Shown in pieces: positions 41,909-49,560 of a stretch of 64,000 nt of DNA; position 1 is the stretch's first letter; each line of letters opens with the position of its first letter. The stretch is from Actinomadura syzygii (lineage in GTDB: Bacteria; Actinomycetota; Actinomycetes; Streptosporangiales; Streptosporangiaceae). Location: positions 124,001 through 188,000 of the forward strand of contig NZ_VSFF01000012.1 of assembly GCF_008085905.1 (NCBI RefSeq), read 5' to 3'. The position numbers and the translations under genes were made by a program. The notes under the pieces were generated by a model. The model searched no databases. It was given only the letters and a program-made list of their open reading frames with translations, and was not told the origin of the DNA.

Positions 41909-42735
41909 CGGTGTTCCTCCGTCCCCCGTGGTGCGGCCGGTCGCGTTCCGTTCGCCCGGCCCTCGGCCGCGGCCTCCCGGATCGCGCCGCCGCCGTCCGC
42001 CTCCAGCCGCTCCTTGATCTCCGCGAGGACGTCGGCCGCCTCCGCCCCGTCGATCGCCCGGTGGTCGAACGCCAGGTTGAGCCGCAGCACCGGGGCCACC
42101 TCGACCCGCCCGCCGCGCACGACCGGCCGGTCGGTCACGCGGCCCAGCCCGAGCGTGATCGTCGTGCCTCCGACGGAGTGGAACCCGTCGACGGGGCGAT
42201 GGCCCAGCGACGTGACCGCGAAGGTGCCCATGGTCTGCGGGCGGCGGCGCAGCGAGCGGGAGACCGCCCGGTAGGCCACCGGCCCGGCGAGCCACGGCAG
42301 CCTGTGCAGCGCCCGGACCCGCGCGAACTCCGGCATGACGGCGGGGTCGCCGTCCCGGAAGTGCTCGACCCGGTCCTGGATCTCCTCCAGGCTCGCCGCC
42401 TGAAGCCCCTCCAGGACCGTCGACAGCACGATCCGGCGCCCGTTGAGGACCTTGTCGAACGTCAGCTTCCCGTTCACCGAGCCGTACCGGGCGACCTTCG
42501 GGCGGACGCCGCCGCTGAACGCCGAGTTGGCCTCGGGATGCTCGGCGAGGACGCGCGCGGCGGCGTGCAGCACGTGGGTGACGGTGGAGAAGCCGCGTCC
42601 GGACGTCCGCCGCCGCCGGATGCCGGACCAGTCGACCTCGGTGTCCAGGAACACGGGTGCGAACGCCCGCGCCTGGTCCAGGAAGTAGAGGGTGTGGCGG
42701 CGTTCGCGAGGGAACGGCTCGATCCTGGTGTCCAT
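41905..42735 (-). CDS. 2-oxoacid dehydrogenase-type acyltransferase catalytic domain protein (AbyA4-like)
   Basis: 276 residues starting MDTRIEPF, with a GGAGGG ribosome-binding site just before the ATG. It is a bare E2-type catalytic domain: no lipoyl or peripheral-subunit-binding domain precedes it. Near the C-terminus it has the E2/CAT signature FDHRAIDGAEAADV, whose His and Asp-Gly are catalytic in the family. Further features are a TSLGH segment and a conserved RPVDGF stretch. In tetronate clusters such stand-alone acyltransferases acetylate the hydroxymethyl group of the tetronate before the partner hydrolase eliminates acetate. That assignment is inferred from the neighbours: KAS III 29 nt upstream and the hydrolase overlapping downstream. 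Alternative: an unrelated acyl transfer in the same operon. Confidence 0.85.
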   Translation of the reverse strand: MDTRIEPFPRERRHTLYFLDQARAFAPVFLDTEVDWSGIRRRRTSGRGFSTVTHVLHAAARVLAEHPEANSAFSGGVRPKVARYGSVNGKLTFDKVLNGRRIVLSTVLEGLQAASLEEIQDRVEHFRDGDPAVMPEFARVRALHRLPWLAGPVAYRAVSRSLRRRPQTMGTFAVTSLGHRPVDGFHSVGGTTITLGLGRVTDRPVVRGGRVEVAPVLRLNLAFDHRAIDGAEAADVLAEIKERLEADGGGAIREAAAEGRANGTRPAAPRGTEEHR

Positions 42736-42764
42736 GCGGCCCTCCGGTCGTCCCGCGAGGCGGG

Positions 42765-43796
42765 TCACGGCTTCTCCAGGGCGAACCCGGCTTTGATCCA
42801 CTTGCTCGACTCGACCGCGATGCCGATCGCCCGGTCTCCGGAGACCATGTCCGCCAGTGCCTGTTCGAGCTGGAGGAACGGCATCGCGTTGCCGTTGTTG
42901 CCGGTCTCGCGGACCCGGGTGACCTCCTTGGCGCCCGGCGTCCGCAGGACCTCGACGATGCGGGCGGTCATCGTCCCGGAGAGCTGCGGCGGCAGCAGGT
43001 GGTCGATGTCGCCGCGCTGCCAGCCCAGGTCGTCCAGGAGCTCCTTGAGGACCTCGGCCGCCATCGTCGGCACCGACGTCTCGATCGCCTTGTAGTCCTC
43101 GCGGACCGCGACGCGCCCGGACGGCCGGTCGGCGGGCCCGAACCACTCCAGGACCTGGCCGGGCGCCCGGTCCAGCCCGACCAGCCGGTTGACGACCCGC
43201 CGGAGCGCCGCGGAGCCGGGCGCCGGCTCGGCGGTCAGCACGGCGGCCCCGGCGCCGTCGCCGAACAGCACGACGTTCACCAGCTCCGACGGCTCCAGCT
43301 CGGCCAGGTCGACGCCCAGGTCGAAGTGCTTGGCGCACACGTCGCCGCCCATCACCAGCGCCACCCGGTGCTCGCCCGTGGCGAGCGCCCGCCTGCCGAC
43401 GTCCAGCGCCTGGACGGCGCCCGCGCAGCCGGACTGCAACTGGTAGGACTGGACGTCGTCGATGCCCAGCCGGTCGGCCACGAGGTTGACGGTCGCGGGC
43501 ATGAGCATGTCGGGGGTGGCCGTGCCCAGGACGATCACGTCCACCTCGCCCGGGTCGACCGACGCGGCGGTCAGCGCGTGGCGGGCGGCGGACTCGGCCA
43601 GGTCGGCCAGCGAGTACCGCACCTCCCCGGAGTCGAGGTCGACCGCGAGGTGCCGGGTGCGGGTGCCGATGAAGGCGTCCACCCATTCCTCCCAGAGCCG
43701 GTCCATGCCGAATCGGCGGGCGAGGGCGGCGTTGTCGATCGGAGGCCCGGGCAGCGCGGAGCCGGCGGACAGCACATGAATGTCGGGCGCGACCAT
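42765..43796 (-). CDS. 3-oxoacyl-ACP synthase III (KAS III)-like condensing enzyme
   Basis: 343 residues starting MVAPDIHVLSAG. This ATG was chosen because a GGGAGG site lies 6 nt upstream (43,808-43,803); the frame is open a further 38 codons without a better site. The thiolase-fold KAS III shows the active Cys in LQSGCAGA and the late GN segment (ETGNNGNAM). Where KAS III enzymes carry His in HQAN, this protein reads LPPQLSGT, so the canonical His seems absent. As first gene of the operon, with an acyltransferase, a hydrolase and PKS genes behind it, it matches the enzyme that joins a glyceryl-ACP unit to the finished polyketide in tetronate biosynthesis. No FkbH-like or discrete ACP gene is in the window to confirm this. 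Alternative: a starter-unit KAS III, less likely because the PKS has its own KSQ loading module. Confidence 0.88.
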   Translation of the reverse strand: MVAPDIHVLSAGSALPGPPIDNAALARRFGMDRLWEEWVDAFIGTRTRHLAVDLDSGEVRYSLADLAESAARHALTAASVDPGEVDVIVLGTATPDMLMPATVNLVADRLGIDDVQSYQLQSGCAGAVQALDVGRRALATGEHRVALVMGGDVCAKHFDLGVDLAELEPSELVNVVLFGDGAGAAVLTAEPAPGSAALRRVVNRLVGLDRAPGQVLEWFGPADRPSGRVAVREDYKAIETSVPTMAAEVLKELLDDLGWQRGDIDHLLPPQLSGTMTARIVEVLRTPGAKEVTRVRETGNNGNAMPFLQLEQALADMVSGDRAIGIAVESSKWIKAGFALEKP

Positions 43797-43828
43797 TCCG
43801 TTCCTCCCAGCGGCGATCATTGGTTCGA

Positions 43829-43834
43829 ACGCTA
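43829..43834 (-). promoter_or_regulatory. Possible -10 element of the KAS III-PKS operon
   Basis: TAGCGT on the minus strand fits TANNNT, lies 5 bp after the fifth heptad, and would place a transcript start about 25 nt before the KAS III ATG. There is no obvious -35 box, as expected at SARP-dependent promoters. Judged by eye only. Confidence 0.35.
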
Positions 43835-43850
43835 GGAGGACGGGCTTAAG

Positions 43851-43890
43851 TCGATCTAGCTGGTTCCTGTGCAGTGTCTTAGCGGTGTCT
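43851..43890 (-). promoter_or_regulatory. Putative SARP operator: four heptads at 11-bp spacing
   Basis: Read on the minus strand, AGACACC (43,890-43,884), AGACACT (43,879-43,873), AGGAACC (43,868-43,862) and AGATCGA (43,857-43,851) are separated by exactly 4 bp, giving a strict 11-bp period. A weaker fifth match, AGCCCGT, follows at 43,846-43,840. SARP activators bind direct heptamers spaced one helical turn apart, just upstream of the -10 of their target promoter. The array points at the KAS III-PKS operon, and the SARP gene itself lies divergently next door. Confidence 0.6.
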
Positions 43891-44025
43891 GGGTGGCAGG
43901 ATCCGGCCATGTACGTACTTTCGCTGATGCATTCGTACGGGCCGGTTTGCCAAGGTGGCGGAGGTAAGGGGAAAGGCCGTCAGCCGTAAGGGCCCGACCG
44001 ATCACTTCTCCGGGTTGGTGCGACA

Positions 44026-44799
44026 GTGAGGTATGAGATCCTGGGTTCGCTGCGCGTCGTCGACGAGGAAAAGACTCTCGTCATCAATGCGCGCAAGATG
44101 GAAGTATTGCTGACCACGTTGCTGATCAGGGCGGGAGAAGTGGTCTCGCTCGACCAGCTCGTCACCGAGATCTGGAACCACAATCCGCCCAAACGGGCCA
44201 CCGACGCGCTGTACGTCTACATTTACCAGTTGCGCAAGCTGCTGACCCGGCCCGGCCGGGCGGAGACCCCGATCGTCACCCGCGCCCCGGGATATGTCCT
44301 GTGCCCGCGCGATCACGAGTTCGACTTCTGGCAGTTCCAGCAACTCGTCAACGAGGGCCGGGACGCCGCCCGCGCGAACCGGCCGGAACAGGCCGCCACC
44401 GCGCTCGGCGCGGCCCTCGACCTGTGCCGCGGCCCCATCCTGCCCGAACTGCGCGACGGCCCGATCATCGCCGGCTTCGTCACCTGGCTGGAGGAACTGC
44501 GGCTGGAATGCACCGAGTGGTTCGTCGAGTCCAACCTGGCGCTCGGCAGACACCGCGAGATGGTCCGCTTCCTCTACGGCCTCGTCGGCGAGCAGCCGCT
44601 GCACGAGGCGTTCTACAGGCAGCTCATGCAAGCGCTGTACCATTCCGAGCGGCGCGCCGACGCCCTGAAGGTCTACCAAATGGCACGGAAGACACTTCAG
44701 GACGAACTGGGCCTGGAACCGGGCCGCGCCCTCCGGGAACTCCAACAGCGCATACTGCTGGCCGACGAACCATACGGCGAACACGCCGCAGCGGGCTGA
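44026..44799 (+). CDS. SARP-family transcriptional activator (short form)
   Basis: 257 residues from a GTG start, beginning MRYEILGSLRV. It has the layout of a small SARP: an N-terminal OmpR/PhoB-type winged-helix domain (about residues 1-95, with KMEVLLTTLL, LDQLVTEIW and a hairpin ending TRAPGYVL), then a bacterial transcriptional activation (BTAD) domain of helices (about 100-250, with the conserved DELGLEPGRALRELQQRIL tail). There is no ATPase domain, so it is not the large AfsR type. It is divergent from the KAS III-PKS operon across a 229-bp gap that contains a four-heptad operator candidate. It is therefore most likely the pathway-specific activator. The ribosome-binding site is weak. 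Confidence 0.92.
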   Translation: MRYEILGSLRVVDEEKTLVINARKMEVLLTTLLIRAGEVVSLDQLVTEIWNHNPPKRATDALYVYIYQLRKLLTRPGRAETPIVTRAPGYVLCPRDHEFDFWQFQQLVNEGRDAARANRPEQAATALGAALDLCRGPILPELRDGPIIAGFVTWLEELRLECTEWFVESNLALGRHREMVRFLYGLVGEQPLHEAFYRQLMQALYHSERRADALKVYQMARKTLQDELGLEPGRALRELQQRILLADEPYGEHAAAG

Positions 44800-45215
44800 A
44801 CGACAGTCGCCGCGAGCGGCCACGGTGGCGAGCGCCCATTCTGCCCGCTATTCCGGAGCAGCCCGGCCCTGTGGACGACCGTGACTGCGTCGCCTGCGGC
44901 TAAATCAAGCATCCCATCACGCACATCAAAATACGCTGTGCGATGACCGACTCAATTTCCGGCGAGTTTGGACGATCCCGTGTCCGGCGTACTCTTTCGT
45001 CGGCGCTAGAAACGGCCGAGTCCCATTGAGCGAGGATGGGATCGTGACGGACGAGACGCAGCGGCCTGGCGCGGGCGCATCGAGCACGTTCGCGGCGCCG
45101 ACCTGGGCGCCGACACCGCCCAGACCTCGGGAATGCGCAGGTACGAGGCGCTCTCGGGGAAGACCGTGGACTCGGAGCGGCTCTGGATGGGCCGCACGCA
45201 CGCCCGCGACCAACT
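44800..45215. other. Gene-free stretch between SARP gene and integrase remnant
   Basis: No frame here gives recognisable protein similarity, and I see no tRNA, strong terminator or repeat. The codon pattern expected of a real gene is lacking. It probably marks the junction between the biosynthetic cluster and the mobile region. Confidence 0.5.
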
Positions 45216-45473
45216 CGGGCGACCACCACCTGGACCAGCTCGGCGGCCATCTTGCTGCGCGCCGGGCACGACTTGAAAGTCGTGCAGGAGACTCTGAGGT
45301 TGTCATCGATCACGATCGCCTCTGACACCTACATCAGCGTCCTTCCCGACCTGGCCCGCCAGTCCGCCGAAGACGCAGCCGCCGTCATCCTCAACGCCCG
45401 CACCGAACCCGAACCCACCGAAACGGCAACACCCGGACGCATCGCCCACCTGGCCGAGGTATCAAGACGATGA
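45216..45473 (+). pseudogene. Tyrosine integrase, C-terminal remnant
   Basis: The frame reading AGHDLKVVQETL and SDTYISVLP up to the stop at 45,473 matches the C-terminal catalytic end of the integrase at 53.6-55.0 kb (AGVELKVVQDML, ADTYTSVLP). The catalytic Tyr is kept. The LGHSS element has become LRLSS, and the upstream HxxR box is gone, as is the whole N-terminal and core region. The fragment is on the same strand as the larger integrase and, like it, lies just upstream of a 54-bp tRNA-derived repeat. It is a relic of an earlier integration at the same type of site. Confidence 0.8.
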
Positions 45474-45616
45474 CCAGCGGAGGTTGACCGCCGGATTCTT
45501 CGCACCGGTGTCCGCATCCGAGCCTCAGCTTGCACGCGCACACCAGGTCGCCCGCTCAACGCAGACGGGAGGACATCCCGAACGGAGTCCAGGATCTTGG
45601 CAGTGGTAAGACTGCA

Positions 45617-45670
45617 GGTCAGGGGTGCCGCGCCCGGCAGGATTCGAACCCGCGACCGTCGGATTAGAAG
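45617..45670 (-). repeat. Left attachment-site repeat (tRNA-Arg 3' half)
   Basis: This 54-bp sequence recurs at 55,301-55,354 with one mismatch. Its minus strand is the 3' half of a tRNA: anticodon loop CTTCTAA (anticodon TCT, Arg), a T-stem GCGGG/CCTGC closing the loop TTCGAAT, then acceptor CGGGCGC. The CCA end is mutated to GCA in this copy. The 5' half of the tRNA is absent, so this is an attachment-site remnant and not a functional tRNA gene. Confidence 0.85.
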
Positions 45671-45719
45671 ATCCCTCGATCACCTGCCGTCCCGTCACGC
45701 AGGCCGCTGCGCTGTGCCG

Positions 45720-46365
45720 CTATACACCGTTCCGTCTGCCCGGCGGCGCCGTTGAGTGATGTCTTGTGCCGCTCAGGCCCGAGCTGTTCCGCGACATACG
45801 AGCAAACAACGAGCGAACACGGCCCCCACGCCAACAACTATGCAGCTGGTGTTTGAGCCGGTCGATGCCGCACTCCACAGCATGGCGGTCGCGGTAGTCG
45901 CCGGGATCGGCGGCCACGGTGTCCCTGCCGAAAATTTGTCTGCGCAGGTAAAGCGGCATGTTCGTACTCGTTCGTGGCTTACCCCTCCGGCGGCTCGGCC
46001 TGCGCAGCCCCCCCTTTTGCGGGCGTCGGCGGCGTGCTGGTGCGCCCGCATGACGGTGGAGTCCACGTTCACCTCCCAGGTGATCAGCCCCGCCGCGTCG
46101 CGTCCGACCGGGTCTGCAGAGCGGTCAGGACGCGCGCCCAGGTGCCCTCGCGCTGCCATCGGCGAAACAACCCGTAAACCATCTGCCAGGGCCCGTACTG
46201 CACGGGCACGTCTCGCCATGAAGAACCGACCCGCACCCGCCATCGGAGGCCGTCGATGAGTTGCCGCTTGCTCCAATTCGGCGGACGACCTGTTGGCTTG
46301 CGGATCGGCAGCAACGGCTCCAGCACCGCCTACTGCACGTCGGTCAGGTCGAACCGCCTCGTCAC
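45720..46365 (-). pseudogene. Degenerate IS5-family transposase
   Basis: Transposase pieces lie in successive frames. From a GTG at 46,365: VTRRFDLTDVQ, then an in-frame TAG (46,332-46,330) where Trp is expected, then AVLEPLLPIRK to SWRDVPVQYGPW. In a second frame comes VDSTVMRAHQHAA, holding the first catalytic Asp. In a third frame (45,959-45,720) comes GDYRDRHAVECGIDRLKHQ, with the C-terminal Glu, after which the match stops. The central part with the second Asp is missing. One nonsense codon, two frame changes and an internal deletion make it inactive. Family assignment is from motif recall. Confidence 0.8.
45785..45820. repeat. 36-bp direct repeat, left copy
   Basis: The sequence starting TGTTCCGCGACATACGAG is shared with 55,402-55,437, with one mismatch. 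It lies 114 bp to the right of the tRNA-derived repeat; in the other copy the gap is 47 bp. It is not part of the recognisable transposase. It is probably what remains of a longer attachment-region duplication. Confidence 0.7.
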
Positions 46366-46411
46366 CGCTAGGCGTGGGCGCGACTGAGCCACTTCTGCCG
46401 ATGTCCTACTA

Positions 46412-46600
46412 GTGGCCCAGTTGGCGGCCGGAGTGGCAAGGCGGCAACTCATTGACCGAGCCCGGCGGCGGGTCCGAGCCGGTGCCCTAGCGGGAGGTGG
46501 GCGTGGATTCCACGATCGCCTGGGCACATCAGCACGCCGCCGATGCCCGCAGTCGGCCTGGCGAGCAGGCCGAATCACTTATCAGTCGAGGTCGCGCAGA
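46412..46600 (+). pseudogene. Second IS5-like transposase fragment, opposite orientation
   Basis: On the plus strand, RRQLIDRARRRVRAGAL and, in another frame, VDSTIAWAHQHAADAR resemble RQLIDGLRWRVRVGSS and VDSTVMRAHQHAADAR of the pseudogene immediately to the left, but inverted. Only about 190 bp is recognisable, with a frame change between the two blocks. It is a decayed remnant ending about 100 bp before the OLD-family gene. Confidence 0.6.
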
Positions 46601-46705
46601 CGTCCGGCGACTCCCTCCAGTTTACATTTTCTGTCGTAACGGCGCACTGCGGTCAGTCACCGAATTGGGTTGCGGTAGGACGCCTGTGAGCAGTGAGGTT
46701 GGTGT

Positions 46706-48559
46706 GTGCGGATAAAACGGGTGGCGATCAGGAACTATCGGTGTCTGCGAGACGTGGACATCCGCTTTGACGACATCACGACCTTCATCGGGCCGAACGG
46801 GGTGGGCAAGTCCGCGGTGCTGCGCGCGCTGGAGTGGTTCTTCAACGGTCCGCCGGGAGGCCGTGGGCTTACCGAAGACGACGTGTGGGCCGGGGCCGAG
46901 CGGAAGCAGATCAGCGTCGGGGTGGAATTCTCCGACCTCACCGACACGGACCGGAACGCGCTGGGCAAGTACGCGGCCGGTGACGTCCAGACCGTGTGGC
47001 TGTGGCGCCGTTGGGAGGACGGTTCCGACAAGCTGTCGGGACGCGCGCTCACCTACCCGCCCTTCGACGAGATCAGGGCCATCAAGGGTGCGGTGGATCG
47101 CCGCAAGCGTTACAGGACGCTGACCGACGAAGACCCCGGGCTGGACCTGCCGCCCGTCAAGAATGCTCAGGAACTGGACGACGCGATGACCAGGTGGGAG
47201 CGTGAGCACCCAGAGCTGCTTGAGGGGACGGAGCTCGATTCCGACACGCACTTCTTCGGGTTCGCCGGCCAGGCCAAGATGACCGGCCTGTTCGACTACG
47301 TATTCGTCAGCGCCGATCTGCGGGCTGGCGAGGAGGGACGGGATGTCAAGGGCTCCGTCATCGGGCGGATCCTGAACCAGGCCATCGACCGCAGTGAGGC
47401 GGAGGAGGAGATGGCCGAGCTGCAAATACTGGTCAACGCGAACCGGGAGAGCATCCAGAGTAAGCACTTCGGAAAGCAGCTGGAATCTCTCTCGGATCAG
47501 CTGACCACGGAGATCGAGCAGCTGACCATGGGCCGGCGCGTTCAGGTCGACTCGCTCGTACCCGAGCTGCTGTTGCCGCAGGCGCAGTTCCAGGTTTCCA
47601 TCCAGGACGGCACTGCGCGCACCCGGATCGACCAGCAGGGACACGGCTTCCAGCGCGCCCTGCTCGTCACCGCCCTGCGTGTCCTCGCGCAGAGCGCCGT
47701 CACGGCAAGCGATCGCACGATCCTACTCGCGATCGAGGAGCCGGAGCTTTTTCAGCACCCGGTGCAGGCCCGCGCATTCGCAGCCATCCTGCGCAAGCTG
47801 GCCGCCGACACCGGCCACGGGGTCCAGATCGCGTACGGGACGCACAGTCCGTATTTCCTGGAGACCGAGGGCTTCGCGCAGATCCGCCGGATGACGCGCG
47901 AGTTCGCTCAAGGCGCACCGTCCGTGCGGATCCATTCGACAACCGCCGACGATGTCGCGGCCCGACTCAGCACAGTGCTGGGCAGGGACCAGATCGACCG
48001 GCGGCTGACGAACATGTACCTCCTGAACCTCCCCGAGGCGCTCTTTGGTCACGCCGTACTCCTGGTGGAGGGCAGTACCGACAAGGGTGTTTGGGAAGGT
48101 TGTGGTCAACGTTTGGACCCGCTGAAGAGACACAGCGTCGTGGTGGCCAACGTCGGTGGCAAGGACAACATCGCGCTGGCGCATGCGGTCCTCACCGAGT
48201 TGGGCGTGCCCTGCTACGCCGTCTTCGACGGTGATGCCAACTGCAAAGCGGATAAGGTCGAGGAGAACAAACGCAAGAACCGCTTGCTGGTCGGTTACCT
48301 CGGCGGGGTGCCAGAGGACTTTCCGGTGACGAAGGTGCACGACCCCTATGCGGTCGCCCACGAGGACCTGGAAACGTATCTGCGCAGCGAATGGCCCGAC
48401 TGGGAGGACGCGCGGCGATCGCTCATCACCGACGGGCGTGGAGTGGACGGTAAGAACTGGGCCACCTATCGGCAGGCCGCTGTTGAGGCGATCTTGGATC
48501 CGCCGGCGTGGCTCAGCGACGTGATCTCCAAGGTCCGGGATCTGTGCCCCGACGGGTGA
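46706..48559 (+). CDS. OLD-family ATP-dependent endonuclease (ABC ATPase plus Toprim)
   Basis: 617 residues from a GTG preceded by a GAGG site, starting MRIKRVAIRNYRC. Layout: ABC-type ATPase with Walker A GPNGVGKS (residues 29-36), signature-like GHGFQRALL (about 315), Walker B LLAIEEPELF (about 341-351) and an H-loop THSPYFLE. This is followed by a Toprim nuclease domain with VLLVEGSTDKG (about 450) and AVFDGDAN (about 505), which supply the acidic metal ligands. OLD proteins cut DNA and act against phages or foreign recombination systems. No UvrD-like helicase lies beside it, so it fits the stand-alone class and not a Gabija pair. It is flanked by dead IS elements inside the 54-bp-repeat-bounded island, with a restriction enzyme 1 kb away. 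The reading frame appears intact. Confidence 0.92.
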   Translation: MRIKRVAIRNYRCLRDVDIRFDDITTFIGPNGVGKSAVLRALEWFFNGPPGGRGLTEDDVWAGAERKQISVGVEFSDLTDTDRNALGKYAAGDVQTVWLWRRWEDGSDKLSGRALTYPPFDEIRAIKGAVDRRKRYRTLTDEDPGLDLPPVKNAQELDDAMTRWEREHPELLEGTELDSDTHFFGFAGQAKMTGLFDYVFVSADLRAGEEGRDVKGSVIGRILNQAIDRSEAEEEMAELQILVNANRESIQSKHFGKQLESLSDQLTTEIEQLTMGRRVQVDSLVPELLLPQAQFQVSIQDGTARTRIDQQGHGFQRALLVTALRVLAQSAVTASDRTILLAIEEPELFQHPVQARAFAAILRKLAADTGHGVQIAYGTHSPYFLETEGFAQIRRMTREFAQGAPSVRIHSTTADDVAARLSTVLGRDQIDRRLTNMYLLNLPEALFGHAVLLVEGSTDKGVWEGCGQRLDPLKRHSVVVANVGGKDNIALAHAVLTELGVPCYAVFDGDANCKADKVEENKRKNRLLVGYLGGVPEDFPVTKVHDPYAVAHEDLETYLRSEWPDWEDARRSLITDGRGVDGKNWATYRQAAVEAILDPPAWLSDVISKVRDLCPDG

Positions 48560-48669
48560 GACAGCGCCTCCGCGGAGCGAGAGTCCCGCCATAGAAGGTC
48601 CCGCTTTTGAGGTCCCGGATGACGGGCTTCGGCAATCCGAGAGTGAGCCTTCTTAGCGTGATGCGGTCT

Positions 48670-49400
48670 CGCGGAGTTTTCAGTGTGTGGATTGCCTTGG
48701 CGAGACGTCCGGGGCGGTGGGGGCAGCAGCGGAGCTTCCGCAAATTTCGCCATGGCTTGAGCTGGGCGTTCGCGTGTTCTCCGGGTCCGCGGAGCTTGGC
48801 GCGCCAGCGGTTGGCGTCCTTTTGCGGTTCGGGCTTGTCGCAACCCTTGAAGGACGTGCGCGCGGGCGCTGTGGTAGGCCTTGTCGGCCAGCACGAGCAG
48901 CCCGGTTGCGGCCAGTGCTCAGATGATGCCCCAGATCCGGGCCGCGGTCCGAGCCGCGCAGGGGTCCCGACACCCACAGCAAGGTCCCGTCCGGAGGGCG
49001 ATGATCTGGAGGTTCATGCCGTGGCGGCGGTGTTTTTCCCGAGCAGCAGGGCCGGTTGGCGGCGACCCGGTCGATCGAGATCAGGGTGCCGCCCAGCACC
49101 AGATACAGCAGCTCGTCCTTGACCGCGTTGGACAGCGCGGCGCCGAGGTTGTGCGCGCGGGCGGCCAGTACGTTGACGGCCCCGCTGACGTAGCGTCACG
49201 CGGTGGTGACGGAGACGGCGAATCCGGCACCCAGGTCGGCGTAGGTCTCGCCCTTGCGCAGGTAGACCAAGGTCATCAGGGCCTGCATGCCCGCAGGAAG
49301 GCACCGGCCCTTGCTACCGATGGCCCGGCGGCACACCACCCCCGGTGGTGTAGGCCAGGGTCTGACGCGACAATGGCAGCGAAGCACGGTACAAAAGCAT
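48670..49400 (-). pseudogene. Degenerate DDE transposase (DDE_Tnp_4/IS5-like)
   Basis: It begins at an ATG at 49,400 (MLLYRASLPLSRQTLAY) and changes frame. It continues GMQALMTLVYLRKGETYADL, with an in-frame TGA where Trp is expected before RYVSGAVNVLAAR, then GGTLISIDRVAANRP. Another frame change precedes VLADKAYHSARAHV, and a further one precedes HANAQLKPWRNLRKLRCC and LAKAIHTLKT. This is the expected order for helix-turn-helix plus DDE transposases of actinomycetes. At least three frameshifts and one nonsense codon make it inactive. It lies between the OLD and restriction genes. Confidence 0.8.
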
Positions 49401-49560
49401 GTGAGGCCTCTGGTGTGGACGGGGGTTGTGAGAGATCAACTGTGCTAACGAGAGCTTCTTGACGTCCGGCACCGCCTACGCCGTCCGCGATCATGCTGTG
49501 ATCAGCACACACACGGAACGGCCGCTGAAAATCCTCAGTTCCGCCTCGAGCATCGAGCAA

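Noticed and set aside
45617..45670. A complete tRNA-Arg gene at either 54-bp repeat
   Set aside because: Sequence upstream of the anticodon loop does not form a D-arm, an acceptor 5' strand or the matching anticodon stem in either copy.
46706..48559. Gabija (GajAB) system
   Set aside because: No UvrD-like helicase gene adjoins the OLD-family gene; both neighbours are dead IS elements.
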